A DNA stretch of 48,887 nucleotides from JBJKSO01 sp046703825 (GTDB lineage: Bacteria > Chloroflexota > Dormibacteria > Aeolococcales > Bog-877): assembly GCA_046703825.1 (NCBI GenBank), contig JBJKSO010000084.1, positions 1 to 48,887 of the forward strand, in the 5' to 3' direction. The position numbers and the translations under genes are program-made. The notes under the pieces were generated by a model, which saw only the letters and a program-made list of their open reading frames with translations, had not been told where the DNA came from and made no database searches. This document shows, piece after piece, positions 40,444 to 48,873 of this stretch (positions are counted from its first letter, which is position 1; each line of letters starts with the position of its first letter).

Positions 40444-41808
40444 TCAGTTCCGCTGCCGCGCTGTAAGTCGCTGTCCCAGGTTCTGCCAGAGTTCGGCCCA
40501 AGCCCGCATGCCCTCCCGCAGCCGGTTGACCCGCAGGAATTCGTTGGGAGCGTGGAGGTGCTCGTCAGCGGTCGAGAACGAGAAGAAGAGCGTCTTGGCT
40601 CCCAGCACTTCCTCGAAGAGTTGAGTGGCCGGCAGGGTGCCGCCGATCTTGGCGAAGATCACCGGCTGGCCCGGGTAGACGCTCTCCAGGGCGGCCTTGG
40701 CGGCGCCCACCGCCGGGTGGCCGGGGTCTAGGGTGTAGGCCCGCACCCCGTTGGGCTCGGGGCGCATCTCGACCCGCAGGCCCGGGGGGGCCTCGCGCTG
40801 CACGAACTGGCGGATCGCCCCCAGCACCGCCTGCGGGTCCTGCCCGGGCACCAGCCGGCAGGAGAGGTGGGCCCGGGCCAGGTGGGGGATCACCGTGTAC
40901 CAGCCGCCGCCGCTCACCCCGTTGATCTCCAGAGTGGGACGCTCCCAGAGCCGCTCAAGGGTGGAGTAGCCGGGCTCGCCGTGAAGCCCAGCCACCCCCA
41001 GTTCAGCGCGGTAGGCGTCGTCGTCGAAAGGGATGGCCTTGATCTCGCCGCGCCGCTCGGGGCTGAGCTCCGGAATCCCCGCATAGAAGCCCGGCACCGC
41101 CACCGCCCCGTCGGGTCGGTGCAGCCGGGCCAAAAGCTCGGTCAGCCCATGAAGGGGGTTGGCCACCGTCCCGCCGTAGCGGCCGGAGTGCAGGTCGTCG
41201 CGGGCACCCGTCACCTCCAGGTCGAAGGCGACCAGGCCCTTGGAACCCAGCGAGATGGATGGTTCCCCGGGGCGCCACATGGCGCCATCGGCCGAGATCA
41301 CGAGGTCTGCCGCCAGCTCCCGGCGGTGGGCGGTGACGAACTCTGGGAAGTGGGGGCTGCCGATCTCCTCCTCTCCCTCGAGCACGAACTTCACGTTGAG
41401 GGGCAGGCCTCCCTGCTGCTCCATGAAGGCCTTGGCCACCTGGAGCATGATGTAGACGGGGCCCTTGTCGTCGCTGACGCCGCGGCCGCGCACCACTTCC
41501 CCGTCCCGGGTGAGCTCGAAGGGCGGCGAAGTCCACTCCGCCAGGTCCCCGGTTGGCTGCACGTCGTAGTGGCCGTAGACCAGGACGGTGGGGCCGCCAG
41601 GCCGTCCCAGCCACTCCCCCACCACCGCCGGGTGGCCGGAGGTGGGCATCACCCTGGGGTTGGCGAAGGCCAGCCGCGCCGTCAGCCAGTCGGCGGCCCG
41701 GCGCATGACCTCGGGCGCCGCGTCCCGGCTGACGCTGGGGATGGCCACGTACTCGGCCAACTCCGCCAGATAGGCGGAGTCGTCGCCGTCAAAAGAGGGA
41801 GTGGCCAC
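40444..41808 (-). CDS. M20 family dipeptidase
   Basis: Di-zinc carboxypeptidase-like enzyme of 454 aa, close to the CNDP/PepV-like group. VLVYGHYDVQPTGDLAEW, RGRGVSDDKGPV (metal-bridging Asp), FVLEGEEEIGSPHF (catalytic Glu-Glu), ARDDLHSGRYGG and the final EHLHAPNEF are in family order. Starts at GTG 41808 inside the 3' end of the SDR gene (20-base overlap). With the M19 dipeptidase it gives two different dipeptidases in one locus. Confidence 0.93.
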   Translation of the reverse strand: MATPSFDGDDSAYLAELAEYVAIPSVSRDAAPEVMRRAADWLTARLAFANPRVMPTSGHPAVVGEWLGRPGGPTVLVYGHYDVQPTGDLAEWTSPPFELTRDGEVVRGRGVSDDKGPVYIMLQVAKAFMEQQGGLPLNVKFVLEGEEEIGSPHFPEFVTAHRRELAADLVISADGAMWRPGEPSISLGSKGLVAFDLEVTGARDDLHSGRYGGTVANPLHGLTELLARLHRPDGAVAVPGFYAGIPELSPERRGEIKAIPFDDDAYRAELGVAGLHGEPGYSTLERLWERPTLEINGVSGGGWYTVIPHLARAHLSCRLVPGQDPQAVLGAIRQFVQREAPPGLRVEMRPEPNGVRAYTLDPGHPAVGAAKAALESVYPGQPVIFAKIGGTLPATQLFEEVLGAKTLFFSFSTADEHLHAPNEFLRVNRLREGMRAWAELWQNLGQRLTARQRN

Positions 41809-42481
41809 CGTCTATCGATATCACCTGGCCCGTGACCCAGGACGAGTCTTCAGAGACGAAGAAGAGGACCCCGTTGGCGATGTCCTCGGGAAGGCCAAGA
41901 CGCCGCACCGCGATCCCCTCCACCAGCTTGCGCTGGCCCTCGGGGCCGTAGCCTTCCCACTGGCGGACGGTGGTGGGGTTGGACAGCACGAAGCCGGGGG
42001 CGATGCAGTTCACCGTCACCCCGTGCGGCCCGAGCTCGTGGGCCATCTGCCGGGTGAAGCCGATCTGCCCGGCCTTGGAGCTGGTGTAGGCCTGGATGCC
42101 GGTAAGGCTCACGCTGCGCCCGGCGCCGGAGGAGATGTTGACGATCCGGCCCCAGCCCGAGGCCTTCATGGACTTGGCCACCGCGCGCGTGCAGACGAAG
42201 GCGCTGGTGAGGTTGGCGTCCACCACCGCCCGCCAATCCTGGTCCGACACCTCCTCGATGGGCTGGTGCACCTGCCCACAGACGCCCCCGGCGCAGTTGA
42301 CCAGGATCTCGAAGGGGCCCCGCTCCGCCACCAGGGTCGCCACCTGCTCGCTGTTGGAGACGTCGAGGTCCTCGCGGTCGACGCCGACCACCTGGTGGCC
42401 GGCCGAGCCCAGCGCCTTGGCGATAGCGGCCCCGATCCCATGGGCGGTGCCGCTGACCAGTGCGCGACGGGGCTGGCTCAC
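41789..42481 (-). CDS. SDR family oxidoreductase
   Basis: Short-chain dehydrogenase of 230 aa. The cofactor motif is SGTAHGIG, with Ser for the first Thr; NCAGG, the Ser in VNISSGAG and YTSSK (YxxxK) follow, ending TGQVISIDGGHSLF. GTG 42481 is preferred; an upstream TTG adds 12 residues. First gene of an operon with M20 dipeptidase and AstE-like deacylase, so it may act on a hydroxy or keto acid released from the same substrate. Confidence 0.88.
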   Translation of the reverse strand: MSQPRRALVSGTAHGIGAAIAKALGSAGHQVVGVDREDLDVSNSEQVATLVAERGPFEILVNCAGGVCGQVHQPIEEVSDQDWRAVVDANLTSAFVCTRAVAKSMKASGWGRIVNISSGAGRSVSLTGIQAYTSSKAGQIGFTRQMAHELGPHGVTVNCIAPGFVLSNPTTVRQWEGYGPEGQRKLVEGIAVRRLGLPEDIANGVLFFVSEDSSWVTGQVISIDGGHSLF

Positions 42482-42590
42482 GGCCGAAGCCCCGCCCGGC
42501 GACCGGACACGGTCCAACTCAACCCGAAGTAGCAGCTCACGGTTTCAAGTCACCCTCGCTGAGCCGGGCCGTCCGGCTCTCTCGCCTAAG

Positions 42591-42599
42591 AAGATACCA
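42591..42599 (-). promoter_or_regulatory. extended -10 promoter of SDR-M20-AstE operon
   Basis: TGGTATCTT on the minus strand, about 110 bases before GTG 42481. A hairpin GAGCCGG-N5-CCGGCTC (42561-42579) follows in the leader; it could also end the upstream FtsH-like transcript. Confidence 0.35.
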
Positions 42600-42628
42600 A
42601 CCCCGGACCGGGCCGCCACCCGGCTGGG

Positions 42629-44107
42629 TCAGGAGATCTGGCGCACCTCACCCAGGTTGAGCAGCCCAGCGATCTCTGCCTCGTCGAGAGTCTCCCGTTC
42701 CACCAGCTCGCGGGCCAGGACGGTGACCAGGGCCCAGTGGTCGCGCAGCAGCGTCCTGGCCTCGTCCAGCGCGGAATCGAGCAGGTGGCGAACGGCGCGG
42801 TCGATCTCCTGGGAGGTGGCCTCGCTGTAGGCGCGCCCCGGGTAGCCCTCGAAAGCGCGGGCGCGCTCCCAGGCGGCGTAGTTGGCCGGGCCCATGGCGC
42901 TCATCCCCCACTGGCTGACCATGCGCACTGCGGTCAAGGTAGCCTCCTGGAAGTCGTCCTCGGCGCCGGTGCTCACGTCGCCGTCGTAGCGGAGCTCCTC
43001 GGCGGCCCTGCCGCCGCAGGCCCTCACCAGGGACGCCTTGAGCTGGCCGGCGCTCTGCTGCTGCGCGTCCGCCTCGGTTCGGCTCAGGGTGACCCCCAGC
43101 TTGCGCCCCCGGGGGGTGATGCTCACCGAGCTCACCGGCGGCGAGCCGGGGGTGAGCATGGCCACCACCGTGTGACCCGCCTCGTGGTGTGCGACCCGCT
43201 CCTTCTCCGCCCGTCCCAGGGTCACCGAGCGCGCCGGGCCCAGCAGCGCCTGGTGATAGGAGACCTGGAAGGCCTCCATGGTCACCTCGGCCAGGTTGCG
43301 CCGGGCCGACCAGATCGCGGCCTTGTTGGCCAGGTTCTTGAGGTGGGCTCCGGTCCAGCCGGTGGTGCGCAGCGCCAGCTCGTCCAGATCCACTTCGGGC
43401 GCCAGCGGCAGCTTACCGGTGTGGATGTCGAGGATGGCGCGTCGGCCGGCGCGGTCCGGAACGTGCACGGTGATCTGCTGGTCGAAGCGCCCAGGGCGAA
43501 GCAGGGCGGGGTCGAGCACGTCCACCCGGTTGGTCGCGGCCAGCACCACCACCTGGGAGCGCACCTTGAATCCGTCCAGCTCGGTGAGCAGCTGGTTGAG
43601 GGTGTGGTTCTGCTCCGACGTGCCGGCGCCGCCAAGCTGGCGCCGACCACCGACGGCGTCGATCTCGTCTATGAACACGATGGCGGAGCCGTGCTGACGG
43701 GCCTTGGTGAAGAGCCGCCGCACCCGGCTGGCGCCTACCCCGACGTAGACCTCGACGAACTCCGACCCAGCCATGTCGATGAAAGGCACCCCCGCCTCGC
43801 CGGCGACGGCGCGGGCCAGCAGCGTCTTGCCGGTGCCCGGCTCGCCCACCAGCAGGATCCCCCGCGGCAGCTCGCAGTTGAGTCGCCAATAGCGTTCCGG
43901 GTAGCGGAGGAAGTCCACCACCTGCACCAGCTCATCGCGGACCTCGTCGATGCCACCGACGCTGGCGAACGTGACCGGAGCTTCCGCGGCCAGGGGAGCG
44001 GACTCGGGCGCTCCACCCGGCGCGGCCCGCCTGCGCCACAGCCCAGCCGAGCGGGGAGCGGCTGCGTCACCCGGGGCCTGTTCGGCTAGGGCATGCAGGC
44101 GGCGCAT
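42629..44107 (-). CDS. FtsH-like AAA+ zinc metalloprotease without membrane segments
   Basis: A 492-aa ATP-dependent protease. AAA domain: Walker A GEPGTGKT, pore FVEVYVGVGASRVR, Walker B IVFIDEIDAVGG, second region of homology ATNRVDVLDPALLRPGRFD. Protease domain: HHEAGHTVVAM (HEAGH zinc motif) and DDFQEATLTAVRMVSQWGMS with the downstream Asp ligand region. Typical FtsH has two N-terminal membrane helices; here the AAA domain begins near residue 45 after a Pro/Ala-rich tail and no helix is seen. The frame upstream reaches a stop without any standard start, so nothing is missing. ATG 44107 is one base after the stop of a 26-codon leader ORF. Confidence 0.9.
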   Translation of the reverse strand: MRRLHALAEQAPGDAAAPRSAGLWRRRAAPGGAPESAPLAAEAPVTFASVGGIDEVRDELVQVVDFLRYPERYWRLNCELPRGILLVGEPGTGKTLLARAVAGEAGVPFIDMAGSEFVEVYVGVGASRVRRLFTKARQHGSAIVFIDEIDAVGGRRQLGGAGTSEQNHTLNQLLTELDGFKVRSQVVVLAATNRVDVLDPALLRPGRFDQQITVHVPDRAGRRAILDIHTGKLPLAPEVDLDELALRTTGWTGAHLKNLANKAAIWSARRNLAEVTMEAFQVSYHQALLGPARSVTLGRAEKERVAHHEAGHTVVAMLTPGSPPVSSVSITPRGRKLGVTLSRTEADAQQQSAGQLKASLVRACGGRAAEELRYDGDVSTGAEDDFQEATLTAVRMVSQWGMSAMGPANYAAWERARAFEGYPGRAYSEATSQEIDRAVRHLLDSALDEARTLLRDHWALVTVLARELVERETLDEAEIAGLLNLGEVRQIS

Positions 44108-44108
44108 C

Positions 44109-44189
44109 TCAACTGCCCGCAGTGATACCGGACCAGGGAAGCCCCGCTCCCTGCTCGCGGCGATGTGGGGCCCCGACAGCCGGGCTCAT
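44109..44189 (-). CDS. short leaderless upstream ORF before the FtsH-like gene
   Basis: ATG 44189 opens a 26-codon frame (MSPAVGAPHRREQ...) ending TGA, with the FtsH-like ATG one base later (TGAGATG). TAGAAT ends six bases before this ATG, so ribosomes would load here first and reach the protease gene by termination-reinitiation. The peptide is not hydrophobic and is not recognised. Confidence 0.4.
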   Translation of the reverse strand: MSPAVGAPHRREQGAGLPWSGITAGS

Positions 44190-44195
44190 CCAGGG

Positions 44196-44201
44196 ATTCT
44201 A
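44196..44201 (-). promoter_or_regulatory. -10 element of FtsH-like gene leader ORF
   Basis: TAGAAT on the minus strand followed by six bases (CCCTGG) and ATG 44189, the same geometry as at 29048. Confidence 0.45.
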
Positions 44202-44603
44202 GCCACAGACTGATCTGAGCGTGCCCCAGTGCAACGAAATCTGGCTAACGCCCTGACGAGCAAGGTCTGCCGCGCTGCTCGATGAGGGCATCGCCTACCA
44301 CCGTCAGGCAGCGACGGCAGGGGTGCGCGTCCGTGCCTTTTGCTGCCCAGCCCGCAGCATCCCACTGGACGGGGCGCACGTCCCCGCAAGAGTCGCTACC
44401 CGGGAACGACCCTCGGAGATTCCAAGCCACCATGCTGCGCTACTGTGCGTTTCGAAGCGCAACCTGAAAGGCTCCGCCGGAGCTTCCCGCAAACCGCGCC
44501 CGGGGACCGGCGCCGGCGAAGGCCGGAGGCGTAGCTACCGCGGTGCTGCGCTACCTTGTTCGGCCCTTACAAGGCAGGAGATTTAGATTCCTGCGCTAGC
44601 ACG
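44202..44603. other. 400-base region without recognisable genes
   Basis: Short frames on both strands look random. It marks the left border of a low-density stretch and I see no repeats, tRNA or transposase fragments in it. Confidence 0.4.
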
Positions 44604-45509
44604 CTATCGCTCGGGCAGGTGCGAACCAACCAGCCTGCGCAGGATCCGGGTAACCCTCCAGCTCCGGGAACCCAGGACCTCGGAGAGCCGTCGCTCGGCC
44701 GTTTCTGCCCGACGCTCAGCGTTTTGAGTTCGGCCACTCAGCTTGTACAGGTCAGCAAGCTCACCTAGTCTCGTGGGAAACTCTCGGCCGTAGCGGGATC
44801 CCTCAATCTTGAGCCGCGCAGCCTCGCGACGGGTGGCGTCTTCGGCCAGCCCGGTCTGGGTGCGCCCTCGACTCCGCCACTCGGCCACCGGTACCGGAAG
44901 AAAGTGAAACTCAGTGTGCGCCGCAAGATCGATGAAAAACGCCCAGTCCTCGAGACCCTGCAAGCTGTCGTCGAACCGTACGCCGTGCTCGACGATCAGC
45001 TGACGACGGAACAATACAGTGCATGGCGGTATAAAGTTCTCAGCCGCTAGCCGAGTTTTGCTAAAGGGGTAATTAAACACCTCCTGCAGGCTAACCGGCT
45101 CAAATCCTTGCTGCTTCTGCACTCCGTATACCCGGTGGCCTATGCCGTAGGCGAGCCCGACACCAGGATTCGACGTTAGGTAGCCCACGAGCTGGTCGCC
45201 GAACGCCGCGAGATATACGTCGTCGTCGTCAAGAATGCCCACAAAGTCCGCCGTGGCCAGATCAAGTCCAGCGTTCAGATGTGCGCCGCGACTGGCGGTG
45301 GGTTCGACGGAGGTGACGAGCGAGCACAAGCGCCCGTCGAATGACCTGACCAGTTGCTGAACCTCGACCAAATACGCGGGGCTGCTCAAGTCGACGACGA
45401 TTACAGCGCGGAATCTGGCCCGCCCGTTCTCGCTGAGTGCTACCAGGGAGCTGAGCGCCTCGCGAAGCATGCCAAGCCGCCCCGGCATAGTTCGGACGAG
45501 GATATCCAC
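44604..45509 (-). CDS. glycosyltransferase family 2 protein
   Basis: A 301-aa GT-A fold enzyme. The start is MDILVRTMPGRLGML instead of the common VSxxxPxYN; FRAVIVVDLSSPAY, ASRGAHLNAGLDLATADFVGILDDDDVYL (nucleotide-sugar DxD site) and LEDWAFFIDLA follow. The C-terminal LSEVLGSRSWRVTRILRRL helix is common at the end of surface-polysaccharide glycosyltransferases. GTG 45509 has no strong ribosome-binding site; TAGGGT lies at 45556-45561. It is an isolated gene with lower GC and less biased codons than the core genes, so recent acquisition is likely. Confidence 0.85.
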   Translation of the reverse strand: MDILVRTMPGRLGMLREALSSLVALSENGRARFRAVIVVDLSSPAYLVEVQQLVRSFDGRLCSLVTSVEPTASRGAHLNAGLDLATADFVGILDDDDVYLAAFGDQLVGYLTSNPGVGLAYGIGHRVYGVQKQQGFEPVSLQEVFNYPFSKTRLAAENFIPPCTVLFRRQLIVEHGVRFDDSLQGLEDWAFFIDLAAHTEFHFLPVPVAEWRSRGRTQTGLAEDATRREAARLKIEGSRYGREFPTRLGELADLYKLSGRTQNAERRAETAERRLSEVLGSRSWRVTRILRRLVGSHLPER

Positions 45510-46582
45510 GCCGCCGGCAACCCGGTCGATCGGCTGGCGCCCGGAGTCTCTCGCAACCCTAGACTTCGCCGTGCCTACGCCCTCTCATGGAGCGAACTGA
45601 CCCGGATCCCCACTTGCCGCCCACTGTCCGGCGTCCCGGCGTTCAAGCCAACACATCCCCCCCCTACGACCGAGCCCTATGCTACGTGACTACCGGTTGG
45701 CCGTGCACCGGCCCCCACCGAACCAACGGCGGCCAAGACTCCGTAGTCCCGGTCGGTATTGTCACACTGGGCCGGTTGGTATCCGTCCCAAGCTCCCGTT
45801 CAGCCCGCTAGCTGCGTGTCGTCCTCGCAACGGCTGCACGTTTCAGAACGCATGCGGGTTCCGTCTCGGCAGGAGTTGCGTCCCAGTCAAACTCCAATGT
45901 CCGGCCAGAACGTGGATGCCGAAGACCGAGATCTGTCTGGCCCAATTGCCTAGTTGCAGCAGTAGGCACCTGTGATCTTGACGCTTTACTTAAGGCGCAG
46001 CCACCCGTTAGCGGCATTATCGATCCGTAGTCGCAGGCTCCGACGTGGACTCTCCCGCAGCGCCCGGCTGAGTTCTCGCCCTATGGCGACCCGTACGCGC
46101 GATGGGCACTTGACAACTTTCCACGGTGGGCGTCTATCCAGCCAACTCCCGAAACGCGGTGTAGAGGGTGCAGGCCGCTGCTGGCACCGAACCGCCCGCG
46201 CGCCGGCCGGAACCTGGGATCGAGGCGTAGTGCCTTGGCCTGTAGGGAACGACCCTGAGTTGAGCTTGGCACGTCGGGCCCAATCGGGTGCGCGGACAGG
46301 CCGCGACTCTAACCCTCGGGCAACCCTAATCCTCCTCCCCGTCGTGGCCGTATTCGCCTACACTGAGCTCGATCGGCGCCGGGCGGCGGGTTTGCTGTCC
46401 TCGCTGCACGGAACCGCCCGTCTCGAGTGCTGAGGGGAACGTTTGTACCAGTTCTATCCGCCGGCTTGGACGAATTGGCCGCAAGGTAGCCCGCACTGGG
46501 GTCGATAGGGTAACTTGCGGTCCTGCGCGGCGTCGTGCGCGAGGTCAGGTCGCCGCAACGCAGCCGATCCCGTAAGTCCCCA
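45510..46582. other. 1.07-kb region of low coding density upstream of tRNA-Phe
   Basis: No frame on either strand shows a believable start, ribosome-binding site or known domain. Base composition is less GC-rich than the core. It probably represents decayed or non-coding accessory DNA between an isolated glycosyltransferase gene and a tRNA/IS junction. Confidence 0.4.
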
Positions 46583-46658
46583 GCCGAGGTAGCTCAGTTG
46601 GTAGAGCACGGGTCTGAAAAACCCGGTGTCGGCGGTTCGATTCCGCCCCTCGGCACCA
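46583..46658 (+). tRNA. tRNA-Phe (GAA)
   Basis: Complete cloverleaf: acceptor GCCGAGG with CCTCGGC, D-stem GCTC/GAGC, anticodon stem CGGGT/ACCCG with loop CTGAAAA (anticodon GAA), T-stem GGCGG/CCGCC with loop TTCGATT, and discriminator A. The 3' CCA is encoded (46656-46658). The length is 76 with CCA. Confidence 0.97.
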
Positions 46659-46692
46659 GATTTCGATCTCAGAACCGGCCAGTGTCAACCCC

Positions 46693-46780
46693 GGTCTCAA
46701 AGTCCCCAGTTCTCAGCGGTCTCAAAATCCCCAACGGGGAGTAGAGCCGGGGCAATCAGCGGTTTGAAAATCCCCAGTAG
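46693..46780. repeat. IS21 left-end multiple terminal repeats
   Basis: Three related copies: GGTCTCAAAGTCCCCA (from 46693), GGTCTCAAAATCCCCA (from 46718) and GGTTTGAAAATCCCCA (from 46761). The last with its flank CAGC (46757-46776) matches the right-end copy at 48854-48873 in inverted orientation at 19 of 20 bases. Such repeated ends bind the IstA transposase. Confidence 0.75.
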
Positions 46781-46786
46781 AGCCGC

Positions 46787-47563
46787 TCAGCGGGCCTGGG
46801 TGGCGGCGGGGACGGTGAAGACCCCGGCTCGCTTCTTGTCCTTGAGCCGGTAGCTGTCGCCGCGAATGTTCATCCAAGTGGAGTTGTGGAGCAGGCGGTC
46901 TATCACGGCCCCCGCCACCTCGTCACCAAAGACGGAGCCCCACTCGCCGTAGGTCTTGTTGGAGGTCAGGATGATGCTGCCCCGGGTGTAGCGCTTGGAC
47001 ACCAGCTGGAAGAGAAAGCTGGTCGCCACCTGGTCCAGCGGCACGTAACCCATCTCGTCCAGGATCAGAAGCGTCGGCACCCGCAGCTTGGTCAGCCGCT
47101 CCGAAAGCCGGTTCTCCTGGACGTCCCGCCCCAGCTGGTCCAAGAGTTCGGCCACAGTCAGAAAGTAGACGTTGTGCCCCTGGGCCACCGCCTCCATCCC
47201 CAGCGCCACCGCCAAGTGGGTCTTCCCCACCCCGGGCGGCCCCAGGAAGATCACGTTCTCGCCCGAACTCAGAAAGCGCAGGGTGGCCAGCTCACGGATC
47301 TGCTTGCGGTCAACCGAGGGCTGGAAGGAGAAGTCGAAGTCCGCCAGCGTCTTGTGGAAGGGAAAGTGCGCCAGCCGCGTCTTGGCCAAAAGCCGCCGCT
47401 CCCTGCGGGTGCCCGCCTCCGCCTCCAAAAGCCGGTCCAAAAAGTCCAAATAACTCAGGGAATCCTTGCTCGCCTGTTCGCAGATGGGGTCCAAGAGATC
47501 GGCCACCCGCTTCAACTTGAGCTCCTCCAGCCGCACCAGCACCCGCTCGTGGGCCAGGTTCAA
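46787..47563 (-). CDS. istB: IS21 family ATPase helper protein IstB
   Basis: A 258-aa DnaC-like AAA+ ATPase that assists target choice by IstA. Walker A GPPGVGKTH, Walker B LLILDEMGY, and the N-terminal LEELKLKRVADLLDPICEQA helix of IstB proteins. The start TTG 47563 overlaps the istA stop (TTGA), the usual coupling in IS21 elements. Confidence 0.93.
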   Translation of the reverse strand: MNLAHERVLVRLEELKLKRVADLLDPICEQASKDSLSYLDFLDRLLEAEAGTRRERRLLAKTRLAHFPFHKTLADFDFSFQPSVDRKQIRELATLRFLSSGENVIFLGPPGVGKTHLAVALGMEAVAQGHNVYFLTVAELLDQLGRDVQENRLSERLTKLRVPTLLILDEMGYVPLDQVATSFLFQLVSKRYTRGSIILTSNKTYGEWGSVFGDEVAGAVIDRLLHNSTWMNIRGDSYRLKDKKRAGVFTVPAATQAR

Positions 47564-48798
47564 CTCAGACCCTCGTAGGCCGCCAAGGACCGTCGCTCCA
47601 CCTCCGGACTCCAAAGCCGGCTCAGGCTGGCCTCGCTGCGGGCCAAGGCCTGCTCCGCCTCCCACTGCAGCCGGCGGTCCCGCCGGGCGGCCAGGCCCTG
47701 GAAGTGGCTTTGGATCACCTGGCGGCGGTAGGGACGCTCCGCCAGCGGGTGCTCCGCCAGCACCACGTCCCCGGCACTAATCACAACCTGGCTCTCGGTC
47801 TGGCGCACCCACACGTCGCGGCCCACGTACTCGGCCGGCACCGAGTACCAGCTGCCGGCCCAGCTCACAAAGCAGTCCCGGGCCACCCGGCGCCGCTCCA
47901 GCAGCAAGGCCCGGTACGGTGGCACCCGCGCCACCGGGCTCAGCCCCTCCAGCCGGAGCCGGTCCCAGGGCCGCTCCCCGGTGGTGCCGTGCACCCGCAC
48001 ATTGCAGGTCTGCCGCAGCCAGCGCTCGCAGATTCCGGCCAGGTCTTGGGCCTTCTGGTAGTCACCCACCCGCGGCCAGAAGTTCTTGCGCACGTAGCCC
48101 ACCCCGCTCTCGGTCTTGCCCTCGGTCTGGGGTCGCCGGGCGTGGCACAGCCGGGGCACGTAGCCGTAGTGGCGGGCGAAGTCCAAGAGCCCAGGGTGGA
48201 AGACCGCCTCGCCCCTTCGGTCGTCCCGCAGCCAGACCGTCTTGGCCCGGTCGTAGAGGATCTCCTGGGGCACCCCGCCGAAGAACTGGAAGGCCTCCTC
48301 GTGGCAGAGCAGAAACGCCGCCAAAGCCTGGGTCTCCGTGAACCTCAGGTACATCGCCCGCGAGAACCCCAGGGTCATCACGAACCCCTGCACCCGGTGC
48401 CGCCCCGGCTTCTTGAACATGCCCCAGTCCACCTGGGCCTGCTTGCCCGGCGGGGTCTCGAAGCGCACCGTGGCCCGCTCCTGGGCCAGCTCGCGAAACG
48501 GGTGCAGGAACTGGCGCAGGATGCTCTTGCCTCCCTGGTAGCCCAGCTCCCGGATCTCGTCGTAGAGCACCTCGGCATTGGTCACCGGCTCCGCGCCCAT
48601 CACCCGGCTCAGCAGATAACCCCGGTACGGATCCAGCTTGGACGACACCTCCCGGGCCTGCCGCGGCACCGGGCCCCCCGCCCGCAGCAGCCGGCGGATG
48701 GTCTTGCGGTCCCGCCCGCTGCGCCTGGCGATCTCGCTAATCGACTGCCCCATCCGCCAGGCGTCATGGATGTCCAAGTACTCTCCCCTGCCCACCAC
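47560..48798 (-). CDS. istA: IS21 family DDE transposase IstA
   Basis: A 412-aa transposase with an N-terminal helix-turn-helix (SISEIARRSGRDRKTIRRLL) and the DDE catalytic core: AQVDWGMF, ILYDRAKTVW and PQTEGKTESGVGYVRKNFW. The C-terminal beta-barrel begins SWAGSWYSVPAEYVG. Intact, so the element may be active. GTG or ATG starts further upstream cannot be ruled out, but MVGRGEYLDIHD is the standard beginning. Confidence 0.94.
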   Translation of the reverse strand: MVGRGEYLDIHDAWRMGQSISEIARRSGRDRKTIRRLLRAGGPVPRQAREVSSKLDPYRGYLLSRVMGAEPVTNAEVLYDEIRELGYQGGKSILRQFLHPFRELAQERATVRFETPPGKQAQVDWGMFKKPGRHRVQGFVMTLGFSRAMYLRFTETQALAAFLLCHEEAFQFFGGVPQEILYDRAKTVWLRDDRRGEAVFHPGLLDFARHYGYVPRLCHARRPQTEGKTESGVGYVRKNFWPRVGDYQKAQDLAGICERWLRQTCNVRVHGTTGERPWDRLRLEGLSPVARVPPYRALLLERRRVARDCFVSWAGSWYSVPAEYVGRDVWVRQTESQVVISAGDVVLAEHPLAERPYRRQVIQSHFQGLAARRDRRLQWEAEQALARSEASLSRLWSPEVERRSLAAYEGLS

Positions 48799-48853
48799 GG
48801 CCTTCCCTCCCTGGGCGACCTCGTCGCCTTCCCCGGCACCGTGCCACCCAGGG

Positions 48854-48873
48854 TGGGCATTTTCAAACCGCTG
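48854..48873. repeat. IS21 right-end terminal repeat
   Basis: TGGGCATTTTCAAACCGCTG, inverted relative to the left-end copy at 46757-46776 with one mismatch. The window stops 14 bases beyond it. Confidence 0.75.

Noticed and set aside
44510..44600. Possible tRNA-like segment (TTGTTCGGCCC... AGATTTAGATTCCT)
   Set aside because: No acceptor or anticodon stem can be built around it.
46031..46258. Possible gene remnant with PAEFSPYGDPYARWALDN
   Set aside because: The first half looks protein-like, but there is no start, the second half is Arg/Pro-rich noise, and I cannot tie it to a family.
46693..46780. CRISPR-like short repeats with spacers
   Set aside because: Only three diverged copies with unequal short gaps; they are the terminal repeats of the IS21 element. 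No cas genes are present.
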